Assembly (NCBI RefSeq): GCF_015278315.1 | Contig: NZ_JADIJE010000012.1 | Span: 62,001-126,000, forward strand | From: Microbacterium ureisolvens | GTDB lineage: Bacteria; Actinomycetota; Actinomycetes; Actinomycetales; Microbacteriaceae | DNA length: 64,000 nt | Direction of reading: 5' to 3' | Part shown: positions 8,339-17,269 of the stretch, piece after piece | Numbering within the stretch: the first letter of the stretch is position 1 | Layout of the letters: each line of letters opens with the position of its first letter | Notes under the pieces: generated by a model | What the model was told of the DNA's origin: nothing | Database searches by the model: none | Seen by the model: the letters and a program-made list of their open reading frames with translations, nothing else | Made by a program: the position numbers and the translations under genes

Positions 8339-9418
8339 GTGAACAAGATCCGCACCGCGACAGCACTCACAACCCTGGGACTCGTGGCTGCCATGATGGC
8401 CGGCTGCGCCTCCGCGGCGGCGACCTCGGGCGACGCCTCGGCCGACGGCGACACCGCTTCGGTGAGCGAGCTGCGCCTGGGCTACTTCGCGAACGTCACC
8501 CACGCGCCGGCGCTCGTCGGGCTCGAGGAGGGCCTGTTCGCCGACGCGCTGGGCGACGTCGACGTGACCACGCAGGTCTTCAACGCCGGCCCCGCAGCCA
8601 TCGAGGCGCTCTCGGCCGGCGCGATCGACGCGACCTACATCGGCCCCAACCCGTCGATCAACACCTTCATCCAGTCCGGCGGCGAGTCGGCGCGCATCAT
8701 CGCGGGCGCCGCGACCGGCGGCGCGGCGCTGGTGGTCCGCGAGGGCATCGACGACCCGGCCGACCTCGAGGGCACCACGATCGCAACGCCGCAGCTGGGC
8801 AACACCCAGGACGTGTCGGCGCGGGTGTGGCTTGCCGACCAGGGCTTCGAGACCGACACCTCCGGCGGCGGCGACGTGCAGATCACGCCGACCGAGAACG
8901 CCCAGACGCTGACGCTCTTCCAGGACGGCCAGCTCGACGGCGCGTGGCTGCCCGAGCCGTGGGTCTCGCGCCTGATCGTCGACGCCGGCGCCCACGTGCT
9001 GCAGGACGAGGCCGACCTCTGGGAGGACGGCGAGTTCCCCACGACCGTGCTGCTCGTGCGCAAGGAGTTCCTCGACGAGCACCCCGACGTCGTCGCCGAC
9101 CTGCTGAAGGGCCACGACGCGGCCGTGCAGTGGATCGCCGACAACGCCGCGGAGGCGCCGGCGGTCATCAACGGCGCGATCGAGAAGGAGACCGGCAAGC
9201 CGCTGGCGGATGCCGTCATCCAGCGCGCGCTCGAGCACGTCACGTTCTCGGTCGACCCGCACGCCGACACCTTCCAGACGCTCGTCGAGAACGGCATCGA
9301 AGCCGGCACGCAGAAGGAGGGCTCGATCGAGGGCCTGTTCGACCTGCGCCTGCTCAACGAGCAGCTCGAGACCGCGGGCGCAGAGCCCGTCTCGGCGGCA
9401 GGACTCGGCGAGGACTGA
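8339..9418 (+). CDS. SsuA/TauA-like substrate-binding lipoprotein
   Basis: A 359-residue ABC importer binding protein. The signal peptide ends in the lipobox MAGC with the lipidated C23. LRLGYFANVTHAPALVGLEE is the typical opening of the NMT1/SsuA fold, and YIGPNPSINTF and GAWLPEPW are also characteristic. The family mostly binds alkanesulfonates, taurine or nitrate. No SsuD or TauD desulfonation enzyme is nearby, so the ligand is open; sulfur-containing anions are the best guess from context. AAGGAGG at 8325-8331 lies seven bases before the GTG start. Confidence 0.88.
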   Translation: MNKIRTATALTTLGLVAAMMAGCASAAATSGDASADGDTASVSELRLGYFANVTHAPALVGLEEGLFADALGDVDVTTQVFNAGPAAIEALSAGAIDATYIGPNPSINTFIQSGGESARIIAGAATGGAALVVREGIDDPADLEGTTIATPQLGNTQDVSARVWLADQGFETDTSGGGDVQITPTENAQTLTLFQDGQLDGAWLPEPWVSRLIVDAGAHVLQDEADLWEDGEFPTTVLLVRKEFLDEHPDVVADLLKGHDAAVQWIADNAAEAPAVINGAIEKETGKPLADAVIQRALEHVTFSVDPHADTFQTLVENGIEAGTQKEGSIEGLFDLRLLNEQLETAGAEPVSAAGLGED

Positions 9419-9420
9419 AC

Positions 9421-10320
9421 ATGAACACCGCAGCGGGCCGAAAGGCAGCTACCGCGCCGGCATCCGCCTCCGGGGCCGCGCGCGCGGCCTCGGGGGCGGG
9501 CGCGTCCGCTTCCGCGGGCCCGACCAACCCGCTCGCGCCGAGCTTCGACAGCGTCACGCCCGTCGCCGTCCCCGCACCCGCGCCGGCGCCCGCCGTCCGC
9601 ATCGACGGGGTGTCCAAGCGGTTCGGCTCCGGTCCGATCGTGCTCGACGACGTGTCGCTCGACATCGCGCCCGGAGAGTTCGTGTGCCTCCTGGGTGCGT
9701 CGGGATGCGGCAAGTCGACGCTCCTCAACCTCATCGCGGGGCTGGAGCGCCCGAGTGCCGGCCGCATCCAGACGCCCGACGAGGGCTCGGCGGTCATGTT
9801 CCAGGAGTCGGCGCTCATGCCCTGGCTCACGGCCCGCAAGAACGTCGAGCTCGCGCTGCGGCTGCGGGGCGTCCCCCGCGGCGAGCGCCGCGACAAGGCG
9901 CTGGCCCTGCTCGACACCGTGAATCTGGCGGATGCCGCCGAGAAGCGTCCGCACGAGCTGTCGGGCGGCATGCGGCAGCGCGTCGCGCTGGCCCGTGCGC
10001 TGGCGCAGGACCGGCCCGTGCTGCTGATGGACGAGCCGTTCGCCGCGCTGGATGCCATCACCCGCGATCTCCTGCACGAGGAGCTCGAGCGGGTGTGGCG
10101 TGCGACCGGACGCACCATCGTCTTCGTCACCCACAACGTTCGCGAGGCCGCGCGCCTCGGCCAGCGCGTCGTGCTCATGGGCAGCCGGCCGGGCCGGATC
10201 GTGCAGCAGTGGAAGATCGGCAAGACCACAGGCCGCCGCATCGAGTCGCCCGAGGTCGCCGCCCTCTCGGTGGAGATCACCGAAGAGCTGCGGAAGGAGA
10301 TCCGCCGCAATGCCGGATGA
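9421..10320 (+). CDS. SsuB/TauB-like ABC transporter ATPase
   Basis: A 299-residue ATP-binding subunit partnering the preceding binding protein and following permease. Walker A is GASGCGKST (residues 92-100), the signature LSGGMRQR begins near residue 180, and Walker B VLLMDEPF begins near 200. The first 55 or so residues are a low-complexity Ala/Pro/Ser extension that the family does not normally have. It lies two bases after the binding-protein stop. Its last 11 bases overlap the start of the permease gene. Confidence 0.92.
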   Translation: MNTAAGRKAATAPASASGAARAASGAGASASAGPTNPLAPSFDSVTPVAVPAPAPAPAVRIDGVSKRFGSGPIVLDDVSLDIAPGEFVCLLGASGCGKSTLLNLIAGLERPSAGRIQTPDEGSAVMFQESALMPWLTARKNVELALRLRGVPRGERRDKALALLDTVNLADAAEKRPHELSGGMRQRVALARALAQDRPVLLMDEPFAALDAITRDLLHEELERVWRATGRTIVFVTHNVREAARLGQRVVLMGSRPGRIVQQWKIGKTTGRRIESPEVAALSVEITEELRKEIRRNAG

Positions 10321-11248
10321 CAGCGCCCTTCGACACGCTCCGGGACCCGGAGCAGCGGTTGCCGAGCGTGTCGAAGCACATACCGACGACCTCCGCTCGC
10401 TCGAGGCCGGGCTCGACAGCCTCCAGACCGACGCCGGCGACCGCACCGGCCGCTGGCGCCGCATCACCGCGAGCGTCGTGCCGCCGATCGTCTTCCTGAT
10501 CCTCCTGATCGTCGCGTGGCAGCTGTACGTCGTCATCGCCGAGCCCCGGCCCGACAAGGTGCCGAGCCCCGTCGACGTGTGGAACGCCCTCGGCCTCGCG
10601 TGGGACACCGGCCGGTTGCAGGAGGCCGTCGCGACCAGCCTCGAACGCGGCATCGCCGGCTTCCTCATAGCGATCGTCGTCGGCACGCCGATCGGCCTGC
10701 TGCTGGCGGAGGTGCGTCCCATCCGCCGCGCGGTCGGTCCGATCATCTCCGGACTGCAGGTGCTGCCGTCCGTGGCATGGGTGCCCGCGGCGATCATCTG
10801 GTTCGGCCTGTCGGACGCGACCGTCTACTTCGTCATCCTCATGGGCGCCATCCCGTCGATCGTCAACGGCCTGATCGCCGGCATCGACCAGGTGCCGCCG
10901 CAGCTGCGGCGCGTCGGAACGGTGCTCGGCGCCTCGCGCTGGCAGCTGGCCACCTCGGTGATCCTGCCTGCAGCCCTTCCCGGCTACCTGGCCGGCCTCA
11001 AGCAGGGCTGGGCGTTCTCGTGGCGCTCGCTCATGGCGGCCGAGATCATCGCGACCGGCGGCTCGATCGGGTTCGGCCTGGGCTCGATGCTGCAGCAGTC
11101 GCGGGAGCTCGCCGACCTGGCCGGCGTGCTGGCGACGATCATCCTGATCCTCGCGATCGGGATCCTCATCGAACTCGTCTTCTTCGGGCCGCTGGAGCGA
11201 CGGATGCTGAAGCGCCGCGGCCTGCTCATCACCGGAGGTGCCCGATGA
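10310..11248 (+). CDS. SsuC/TauC-like ABC transporter permease
   Basis: A 312-residue inner-membrane permease of the sulfonate/nitrate/taurine type. Six or so membrane segments follow residue 50, and the coupling-helix EAA-type segment is near RRVGTVLGASRWQLATSVILPAALPG (in part). GGAAGGA-like sequence around 10292-10298 lies before the ATG at 10310. Residues about 7-24 (RHAPGPGAAVAERVEAH) are encoded by a palindromic REP-like element (arms 10328-10340 and 10364-10376), so the N terminus has been extended or replaced by repeat sequence. The stop overlaps the next ATG by four bases. Confidence 0.9.
   Translation: MPDDSALRHAPGPGAAVAERVEAHTDDLRSLEAGLDSLQTDAGDRTGRWRRITASVVPPIVFLILLIVAWQLYVVIAEPRPDKVPSPVDVWNALGLAWDTGRLQEAVATSLERGIAGFLIAIVVGTPIGLLLAEVRPIRRAVGPIISGLQVLPSVAWVPAAIIWFGLSDATVYFVILMGAIPSIVNGLIAGIDQVPPQLRRVGTVLGASRWQLATSVILPAALPGYLAGLKQGWAFSWRSLMAAEIIATGGSIGFGLGSMLQQSRELADLAGVLATIILILAIGILIELVFFGPLERRMLKRRGLLITGGAR
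10328..10376. repeat. REP-like palindrome inside the permease start
   Basis: CTTCGACACGCTC at 10328-10340 is the exact complement of 10364-10376, with a 23-base loop. It is a relative of the CTTCGACAGGCTCAGGG element found at 11253 and 40282. It lies wholly in the coding sequence and is translated. Confidence 0.7.
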
Positions 11249-12078
11249 CCGCCCTTCGACAGGCTCAGGGACCGGAATCGACGCCCACCGGCAAGGTATG
11301 GCTCGTCGGTGCAGGACCCGGTGATGCGGGCCTGCTCACCATCAAGGGCCTGCGCGCCCTGGAGGCCGCCGACGTCATCGTCGCCGACCGGCTCGGCGCC
11401 CGTGCTGTGCTCGACGGCCTGGCCGCCGACGGCGTGGAGCTGCGCGCCGAGGTCGTGGACGTGGGCAAGCTCCCCGGGCACCACGCCGTGCCGCAGGACG
11501 CCATCAACGCGCTGCTCGTCCAGCTCGCCCACGACGGCAGGACCGTCGTGCGGCTCAAGGGCGGCGACCCCTACGTCTTCGGCCGCGGAGGCGAAGAGCT
11601 TCACGCGTGCCAGGAGGCCGGTGTGGCAGTCGAGGTCGTGCCCGGCATCACCAGCGCGATCTCGGTGCCCGCGATCGCCGGCATCCCGCTCACCCACCGC
11701 GGAGTCGCCACCGCCTTCACCGTCGCGACCGCGCACGACCAGATCGAGTCGCTCGGCGGCGGGCGCGACCACACCGTCGTCCTGCTCATGGGCATCGGCA
11801 CCCTCGCGAACTCCGCGATCACGCTGGCCCGCGGCGCGCGCGGCGCCGACTGCCCCGTCGCCGTGGTGGAAGACGGCTACGGGCCCCGCCAGCGGGTCAC
11901 GGTCGGCACACTCGCGACCATCGCGCACCAGGCCGCCGAGCGAGGCATCCGCTCCCCCGCCGTCGTGGTCGTCGGCGACGTCGTCAGGCTCAGCCCGTAC
12001 GCGCCCGTCGAATTCGCGACCCTCGATCTCTCCCAGTACGACCCCCTCGCTGCTCCCGAGCGCAGCCGGCGCGCCTGA
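11245..12078 (+). CDS. cobA: Uroporphyrinogen-III C-methyltransferase (SUMT)
   Basis: A 277-residue SAM-dependent methylase that converts uroporphyrinogen III to precorrin-2, the branch-point precursor of siroheme and cobalamin. WLVGAGPGDAGLLTIKGLRA, ADVIVADRL, RLKGGDPYVFGRGGEE and EVVPGITSAISVPAIAGIPL are the classical SUMT blocks. Only the methylase is present, without the Met8/CysG dehydrogenase-chelatase domain. With the CbiX chelatase it serves siroheme for the sulfite reductase. Residues 2-11 (TALRQAQGPE) are translated from half of a REP-like element (11251-11273). GGAGGTG lies before the ATG. Confidence 0.94.
   Translation: MTALRQAQGPESTPTGKVWLVGAGPGDAGLLTIKGLRALEAADVIVADRLGARAVLDGLAADGVELRAEVVDVGKLPGHHAVPQDAINALLVQLAHDGRTVVRLKGGDPYVFGRGGEELHACQEAGVAVEVVPGITSAISVPAIAGIPLTHRGVATAFTVATAHDQIESLGGGRDHTVVLLMGIGTLANSAITLARGARGADCPVAVVEDGYGPRQRVTVGTLATIAHQAAERGIRSPAVVVVGDVVRLSPYAPVEFATLDLSQYDPLAAPERSRRA
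11251..11273. repeat. Half REP-like element in the cobA start
   Basis: CCCTTCGACAGGCTCAGGGA matches the left arm and flanks of the perfect palindrome at 40278-40317. Here the right arm is missing. It is read in frame as ALRQAQGP. Confidence 0.65.
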
Positions 12079-12118
12079 CGGCCGCGCCCTCGCTCACCCT
12101 GACCCGAAAGAGACCACT

Positions 12119-13546
12119 GTGACTTCTTCGAGCCTCCAGAACCTCCGCGTCGCGATCGTCGGCGCCGGTCCCGCCGGCATCTACGCGGGCAACATCCTGA
12201 CGAACTCCGTCGTCGATGCGGGCGGCACGGTGGCGATCGACCTGTTCGAGTCGCTGCCGGCGCCCTACGGCCTGATCCGCTACGGCGTCGCGCCCGACCA
12301 CCCCCGCATCAAGGGCATCGTCAACTCGCTGCACGAGATGCTGGATGCCGGCACCACCCGGTTCATCGGCAACGTCGAGGTCGGCCGCGACATCTCGATC
12401 GACGAGCTGCAGGAGCGCTACGACGCCGTGATCCTCGCCACCGGCGCGATCCGCGACGCGGCGCTGGACATCCCCGGCATCGACCTGCCGGGCTCCTACG
12501 GCGCCGCCGACTTCGTCGCGTGGTTCGACGGCCACCCCGACGTGCCCACCGAGTGGACACTCGACCAGCGCGAGGTCGCCGTCATCGGCAACGGCAACGT
12601 CGCGCTCGACGTCGCCCGCGTTCTCGCGAAGCACGCCGTCGACCTGCGTTCGACCGAGATCGCCGACAACGTGCTCGCGGGCCTCGAGGCCTCTGCCGTG
12701 ACGGACGTGCACGTCTTCGGCCGCCGGGGCCCCCAGGACATCAAGTTCACGCCCATCGAGCTGCGCGAGCTGGGCGAGGTGCCGAACGTCGACATCGTGG
12801 TGCACGACGAGGACTTCGCCCACCTCGAGGACTTCACGCCGGCCAACAACCAGCTGAAGGTCATGCTGCGCATCCTCGAGAGCTGGCGCACGCGTGAGTC
12901 GACCGGCGCGAGCCGGCGCCTGCACCTGCACTTCTACCACTCGCCCGTCGAGGTGCTCGGCGACGGCCGCGTGGAGGGCATCCGCTTCGAGCGCACCGAG
13001 CCGGTGGGCGACGGCCGCGTCGCGGGCACCGGCGAGTTCCGCGAGATCGCCGTGCAGCAGGTCTACCGCGCCGTCGGCTACTACGGCACGCCGGTCATCG
13101 GCGCGCCGTTCGACGAGAAGGCCGGCGTCGTCTCGAACGTCGAAGGACGGGTGACGGACACTTCGGCTCGTTCCTCGCTCAGTGCGAGTGCCGCTTCGAC
13201 CACCGGCGACGCCGACGCTCCGGTGGTCGCCGGGCTCTACGCCACCGGCTGGATCAAGCGCGGACCGGTGGGGCTCATCGGCCACACGAAGTCCGACGCG
13301 ATGGAGACCATTGCGCACCTCGTGACCGACGTCGAGGCCGGTCGCCTCTCGGCCCCGACCGTCGAGGGCGACGTGCTCGACGTGCTCGACGAGCGCGAGG
13401 TCGCGTACACGACGTGGGACGGCTGGCTCGCGCTCGACGCGCACGAGCGCTCGCTCGGCGCCGAGCACCTCCACACCCGCGAGCGCGTGAAGGTCGTGCC
13501 GCGCGACGAGCAGGTGGGGATCTCACGGGGAGCTCTCGTCCGGTGA
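12119..13546 (+). CDS. Ferredoxin-NADP+ reductase, adrenodoxin-reductase type (FprA)
   Basis: A 475-residue FAD enzyme that passes electrons from NADPH to ferredoxin. The FAD-binding [10 protein letters not shown] is near the N terminus, [19 protein letters not shown] and the NADP-binding [15 protein letters not shown] and [12 protein letters not shown] are diagnostic for the FprA/adrenodoxin reductase family. [20 protein letters not shown] is the C-terminal FAD site. With the ferredoxin gene that overlaps its stop by four bases it should feed the sulfite reductase. A short Ser/Ala-rich insert ([16 protein letters not shown]) is encoded at 13153-13200 and contains a repeat also found in the lyase gene at 45741. 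Confidence 0.93.
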   Translation: MTSSSLQNLRVAIVGAGPAGIYAGNILTNSVVDAGGTVAIDLFESLPAPYGLIRYGVAPDHPRIKGIVNSLHEMLDAGTTRFIGNVEVGRDISIDELQERYDAVILATGAIRDAALDIPGIDLPGSYGAADFVAWFDGHPDVPTEWTLDQREVAVIGNGNVALDVARVLAKHAVDLRSTEIADNVLAGLEASAVTDVHVFGRRGPQDIKFTPIELRELGEVPNVDIVVHDEDFAHLEDFTPANNQLKVMLRILESWRTRESTGASRRLHLHFYHSPVEVLGDGRVEGIRFERTEPVGDGRVAGTGEFREIAVQQVYRAVGYYGTPVIGAPFDEKAGVVSNVEGRVTDTSARSSLSASAASTTGDADAPVVAGLYATGWIKRGPVGLIGHTKSDAMETIAHLVTDVEAGRLSAPTVEGDVLDVLDEREVAYTTWDGWLALDAHERSLGAEHLHTRERVKVVPRDEQVGISRGALVR

Positions 13547-13872
13547 CGTACGTGATCGCACTGCCGTGCGTCGATGTGAAGGACCGCGCCTGCATCGACG
13601 AGTGCCCGGTGGACTGCATCTACGAGGGTGAGCGGTCGCTGTACATCCACCCCGACGAGTGCGTGGACTGCGGCGCCTGCGAACCGGTGTGCCCGGTCGA
13701 GGCGATCTACTACGAAGACGACCTGCCCGACGAGTGGCAGGACTACTACAAGGCCAACGTCGAGTTCTTCGACGACATCGGATCCCCCGGCGGCGCCGCG
13801 AAGACCGGCGTCATCGCGAAGGACCACCCGGTCATCGCGGCGCTACCTCCCCAAGGAGACGGGCATGACTGA
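13543..13872 (+). CDS. Seven-iron (3Fe-4S/4Fe-4S) ferredoxin
   Basis: A 109-residue ferredoxin of the FdxC/FdxA type common in actinobacteria. [15 protein letters not shown] and [20 protein letters not shown] hold the cysteines for one [3Fe-4S] and one [4Fe-4S] cluster. The long acidic C-terminal tail ([20 protein letters not shown]) is standard for this class. It probably carries electrons from the preceding reductase to the sulfite reductase upstream. The GTG overlaps the reductase stop by four bases and its last eight bases overlap the next gene. Confidence 0.95.
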   Translation: MTYVIALPCVDVKDRACIDECPVDCIYEGERSLYIHPDECVDCGACEPVCPVEAIYYEDDLPDEWQDYYKANVEFFDDIGSPGGAAKTGVIAKDHPVIAALPPQGDGHD

Positions 13873-14830
13873 TCTCGCTCCCACCAGTCCCTCGACCGAG
13901 GTCGACGTCGTCATCATCGGCGGCGGACCGGCCGGGCTCTCGGCGGCGCTGAACCTCGGCCGCGCCCGTGCGTCGGTCGTCGTCGTGGACGCGGGGCGCC
14001 CTCGCAACGCCGCCACGCTGCGCTCCCACGGCTTCCTGACGCGCGACGGCGTCCCGCCGCTGGAGCTGCGCAAGCTCGCCCGCGCGGAACTGGCGGCCTA
14101 CCCGAACGTGCGGATCCTCGACCGCACGGTCGTGACGGCGCTGCAGGAGCGCGACTGCGGCGACGGCCGACGCTTCCTGGCGGCGCTGAACGGCCGTGGC
14201 AACGGGATCCCCCCGGCCGTGTCCGCGCGGTCGGTCATCGTCGCGACCGGGCTGCGCGAGACCCTCCCCGAGGTCCCGAGCCTGCGCGCCTTCTACGGCA
14301 TGACCGTCTTCAGCTGCGCCGCGTGCGACGCCTGGGAGCTGCAGGACCGCCCGCTCGCGCTCATCGGCGAGACGCCGGATCTCGCCGACCGCGCCCGGCT
14401 GATCGCCCGCTGGACCGACCGCCTCACGGTCTTCACCAACGGCTCCGACGCCGTGGACACCGTCGAAGAGGCCGAGCTCGCGGCATCCGGGATCATCGTC
14501 GAACGCCGCGTCATCGACGACCTCGAAGGCGACCGCGGCACCGTCTCGGCGGTGCGCCTGCAGGATGGCACGCGGGTCGAGATCGACGGGGGCTTCGTGC
14601 GGCCGCAATGGCATCCGGCGCTCGACTTCGTCTCGGGGATCGCGCTCGAGCGCGACGGGTTCGGCAACCTGGTCACCGATCGCTCCGGGCGCACGTCGGT
14701 GCCGGGGCTGTATGCCGCCGGGGATGCCGCGTCGCCCGGTCCGCAGCAGCTCATCGTGGCCGCGGGCCAGGGCGCCCGCGCGGCCGCCGTGCTGGTGCAC
14801 GACCTGGTCGGCGTCCGCACCGCACACTGA
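13865..14830 (+). CDS. Thioredoxin-reductase-like FAD/NAD(P) disulfide oxidoreductase
   Basis: A 321-residue protein of the thioredoxin reductase fold. FAD binding is seen in [20 protein letters not shown], the redox pair is C151-AA-C154 (SCAACDAWE), and the second FAD segment is [14 protein letters not shown]. The CxxC suits thiol-disulfide exchange, but the NADP-binding Gly motif between the FAD halves is weak ([13 protein letters not shown]), so the electron donor is uncertain. Its overlap with the ferredoxin gene suggests a part in the sulfur operon, perhaps reducing the thiol partner of CysH. A paralogue-like gene is at 54639. Confidence 0.85.
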   Translation: MTDLAPTSPSTEVDVVIIGGGPAGLSAALNLGRARASVVVVDAGRPRNAATLRSHGFLTRDGVPPLELRKLARAELAAYPNVRILDRTVVTALQERDCGDGRRFLAALNGRGNGIPPAVSARSVIVATGLRETLPEVPSLRAFYGMTVFSCAACDAWELQDRPLALIGETPDLADRARLIARWTDRLTVFTNGSDAVDTVEEAELAASGIIVERRVIDDLEGDRGTVSAVRLQDGTRVEIDGGFVRPQWHPALDFVSGIALERDGFGNLVTDRSGRTSVPGLYAAGDAASPGPQQLIVAAGQGARAAAVLVHDLVGVRTAH

Positions 14831-14948
14831 TCGCCGCCCCACCGCGGGTCGCGCAGTGTCACGCGGCGTGCGGGCGCTGTCAAGCCCGGGAGGCGCAGGC
14901 GGGTGACGAGCCTACGGTGACCGGACCGACATCTCCGGAGGCGCCATC

Positions 14949-15143
14949 ATGAGCGACAACCCCACTCCCATCGAGCTGCAGAAGTACCTCGGCGGCGTCG
15001 ACTACCCGGCCAGCAGAGAAGACCTCGTCGCGGCCGCCCGGCGAGGCGGCGCGCCGGACGACCTCGTCGCGGCGCTGGAGAACTCCGGATCCGACTCCTT
15101 CGACAGCCCGACAGACGTCAGCCAGGCCGTCGCCGGCGGCTGA
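14949..15143 (+). CDS. DUF2795 small protein
   Basis: A 64-residue acidic protein matching the DUF2795 pattern: IELQKYLGGVDYPASREDLVAA, then a Gly-containing turn and a final helix ending in SPTDVSQAV. The family is frequent in actinobacteria and has no known function. CCGGAGG ends six or so bases before the ATG. It stands alone after the sulfur block and before a bidirectional terminator. Confidence 0.88.
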   Translation: MSDNPTPIELQKYLGGVDYPASREDLVAAARRGGAPDDLVAALENSGSDSFDSPTDVSQAVAGG

Positions 15144-15154
15144 ACCCGACCGGT

Positions 15155-15188
15155 CCCCGGCCGGGCTCTCCCATCGGTCCGGCCGGGG
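15155..15188. terminator. Bidirectional terminator between DUF2795 and PadR genes
   Basis: Ten-base perfect stem, CCCCGGCCGG at 15155-15164 and CCGGCCGGGG at 15179-15188, with a 14-base loop. It sits between convergent genes. Confidence 0.75.
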
Positions 15189-15192
15189 GCTC

Positions 15193-15843
15193 TCAATCCT
15201 CGGTGTGCCCGGCCACCTGCCACGCCGCGCGCCCGGGAGCGAGCATGTCGCGCACCTGGGCCTCGTGCGTGGTCGCGGGCGTCACCGTGTCGGGCCACGA
15301 CTCGATCTGCTGCTCGGCCCAGTCGGCCCAAGCGACGACGTGATCGTAGTGGCCGATCATGAACGTGTTGGCGAGCGCGAACAGGTGCCGCCGCTCCGGG
15401 AAGGTGCCGCCGGTGGCGCTGATGAAGGCGGCGTACCGCGCGAACATCTCGCGGTTGGCGAGAGCCTGCTCCCGCGTCTGGGCGAGCGTGCGCCGCAGAT
15501 CCTCGATCGACCCCTGGTCGGAGAAGAGCACCCGCACCATCCCCTCGAACTCGAGCGTGGGCGCGCGCACCGGCGTGCTCAGCCAGGACGCGAGCGCCTC
15601 GCGTCCAGACGAAGTGATCGAGTAGACGGTGCGCGCGCGCTTTCCGGTGTGCTCCTGGCGCGTGTCGACGTAGCCCGCCTCGTGCAGGCGGCCGAGCACG
15701 GCGTAGCGGCCGCGATCGGCGGACGGCCACAGCTCGCTGACGCCGCGGCCGAGCTGCTCTGCGAGCTGGTACGCCGACCAGTCGCCCGCGGCCAGCAGAC
15801 CGAGGGTGAGGTAGCCCGTGGTGGAGAGTTCACGGTCGGGCAC
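15193..15843 (-). CDS. PadR family transcriptional regulator
   Basis: A 216-residue regulator. The N-terminal winged helix is clear (LTLGLLAAGDWSAYQLAEQL, SADRGRYAVLGRLHEAGYV, then the wing with RARTVYSITSSGREALASWL), and the C-terminal half is the PadR alpha-helical dimerisation domain. A GTG start with AGGGAG six bases before it is used. A palindrome TACTGCA-N3-TGCAGTA lies 78-94 bases upstream and is a candidate autoregulatory site. The target gene and ligand are unknown; the neighbouring rightward gene is the obvious candidate target. Confidence 0.9.
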   Translation of the reverse strand: MPDRELSTTGYLTLGLLAAGDWSAYQLAEQLGRGVSELWPSADRGRYAVLGRLHEAGYVDTRQEHTGKRARTVYSITSSGREALASWLSTPVRAPTLEFEGMVRVLFSDQGSIEDLRRTLAQTREQALANREMFARYAAFISATGGTFPERRHLFALANTFMIGHYDHVVAWADWAEQQIESWPDTVTPATTHEAQVRDMLAPGRAAWQVAGHTED

Positions 15844-15920
15844 GGCGTGCTCCCTGCTGATCGGATCGGGGGGCGATCGAGGAACGAGAAAGGGTATCCC
15901 GCGGGGTCATTTCGACCCTA

Positions 15921-15937
15921 TACTGCAGATTGCAGTA
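15921..15937. promoter_or_regulatory. Candidate PadR operator
   Basis: TACTGCA, three bases, TGCAGTA: a perfect 7-base inverted repeat in an otherwise unstructured 274-base divergent gap, directly after an ACCCTATAC stretch that could be a minus-strand -10 (TATAGG). Confidence 0.5.
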
Positions 15938-16104
15938 ACGTCGGCACGGCCCGCACAGTGGGGGTACGGACCGCGACCGTGGTGGATCCCGCGTGGGGAC
16001 GTGGATCCGCGCGCGCGGCGGGCGAACCAAGATCGCCCGCCGCGCTCTTCTTCTGGCGACCCGGCCATCGCCCGGGGTCGAAGGCGGCGGGCCGCTCCGT
16101 GCGG

Positions 16105-16110
16105 CAGGAT
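16105..16110 (+). promoter_or_regulatory. Possible leaderless -10 for the 16118 gene
   Basis: CAGGAT, seven bases, then ATG at 16118. The same bases contain AGGA, so a weak Shine-Dalgarno reading is also possible. Confidence 0.3.
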
Positions 16111-16117
16111 GGCATCG

Positions 16118-17083
16118 ATGTCAACGCCGACCGACTCTCCGCTCGATGAGCTTCGCGCCCTGCGCGAGCGCGCGTACGGGCGCGACGCCGATATCCACGA
16201 CGACCCCGCGGCGCTCGCGCGGCTGCACGAGCTCGAGGCGCTGACCGCGGCCTCGAAGATCGATGCGACCGGCGCCTCGCCCGCGGGCGAGGCGCCGGTC
16301 GAGAGGGCAGCGGGTGGCGCACGGCGGTCGTCCATCGCAGCAGCCGCACCGTCCGCGCGCCCCGAGCCTGTCGCCGGTGACGCCCGGCCGATCGGCCCGG
16401 CCGCCGGACGGCGAGCGGATGCCGCGCCCGCCGCCCTCTCCGATCCGCGAGGTCTCGACGGATCGTCGTACGGCGACCCCGCGGCGGCTGCCGGTGGTGG
16501 CGGCGCTCCGGCGACGGCCTCCGGCGACGCGTCGCCCCGGGTGGAGGAACCCGGCACGGCGGCGGACAAGGCCGGAACCGAGGCCGAGCCGGAGGCACCG
16601 GAGCCGGCGAAGCGGTGGTGGCGTCGCAGGATCCCGATGCTCTGGGCCGCCGTCGCGGTCGTGGGCGCTCTGTTCGTCGGCGTCGGGCTGACCCTCGCGG
16701 TGCAGGGACTGCAGGCCGGCCGGGTCGCCGTACTGCACCAGGATCCGGACGGCGCCTGGCCCGACGACTTCTTCGGGCCGCGCCCCGCGGAGGGGCGCGT
16801 CTTCGAGGAGTTCCACGGCCTGTCGGTGCTCGTCTTCCCGCAGGTGATGGGCCCGGCCGGCTCCCAGACGTGCGTCTACGTGGTCACCGACACCAACGGC
16901 TTCGGCACGGGCAACTGCGGAGCGGGTTCGTTCCCGCCGGTCGCGAACATGGTCGTCGCGGCCGACGCGCCCGAGGCCCTGCTCGAGCGCTTCCCGGAGG
17001 GTACGGCGCTGCAGTTCGTGGTCGACGGCGAGCAGGTGCTCATCTACGCCCGCGAGCCCGGCATCGTGCAGCCGACGCCCTAG
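16118..17083 (+). CDS. Membrane-anchored protein with a long disordered N-terminal half
   Basis: A 321-residue protein not matched to a known family. Residues about 5-45 form a charged helical segment (LDELRALRERAYGRDADIHD). Residues about 50-165 are Ala/Pro/Gly-rich and probably disordered. One membrane helix follows (RRIPMLWAAVAVVGALFVGVGLTLAVQ, in part). The C-terminal about 120 residues are a compact domain outside the membrane with two cysteines (SQTCVYVVTDTNGFGTGNCG) that could form a disulfide. The topology (N-in, C-out) is inferred from positive residues before the helix. The ATG at 16118 is preferred to one nine bases upstream. Confidence 0.72.
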   Translation: MSTPTDSPLDELRALRERAYGRDADIHDDPAALARLHELEALTAASKIDATGASPAGEAPVERAAGGARRSSIAAAAPSARPEPVAGDARPIGPAAGRRADAAPAALSDPRGLDGSSYGDPAAAAGGGGAPATASGDASPRVEEPGTAADKAGTEAEPEAPEPAKRWWRRRIPMLWAAVAVVGALFVGVGLTLAVQGLQAGRVAVLHQDPDGAWPDDFFGPRPAEGRVFEEFHGLSVLVFPQVMGPAGSQTCVYVVTDTNGFGTGNCGAGSFPPVANMVVAADAPEALLERFPEGTALQFVVDGEQVLIYAREPGIVQPTP

Positions 17084-17269
17084 GGTCCGGCTCCCGGCGG
17101 ACGCCGACATCCGCACGATCGGCGCCGATCCTCCTCACGTCCCAGATGAGCCTTTCGTGAGAAGGCTGAGTAAACGCTTCCCTCGCACCACGTGCGTGGG
17201 ATGGCATGTACGCGAGACCTCCATGCATCGGCATGTACGGGGGACCGTCGATACAGAACTGGAGACAAC

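Noticed and set aside
8339..11248. Nitrate importer assignment for the SsuABC-like genes
   Set aside because: No nitrate or nitrite reductase partner genes are present, and all neighbours are in sulfur assimilation.
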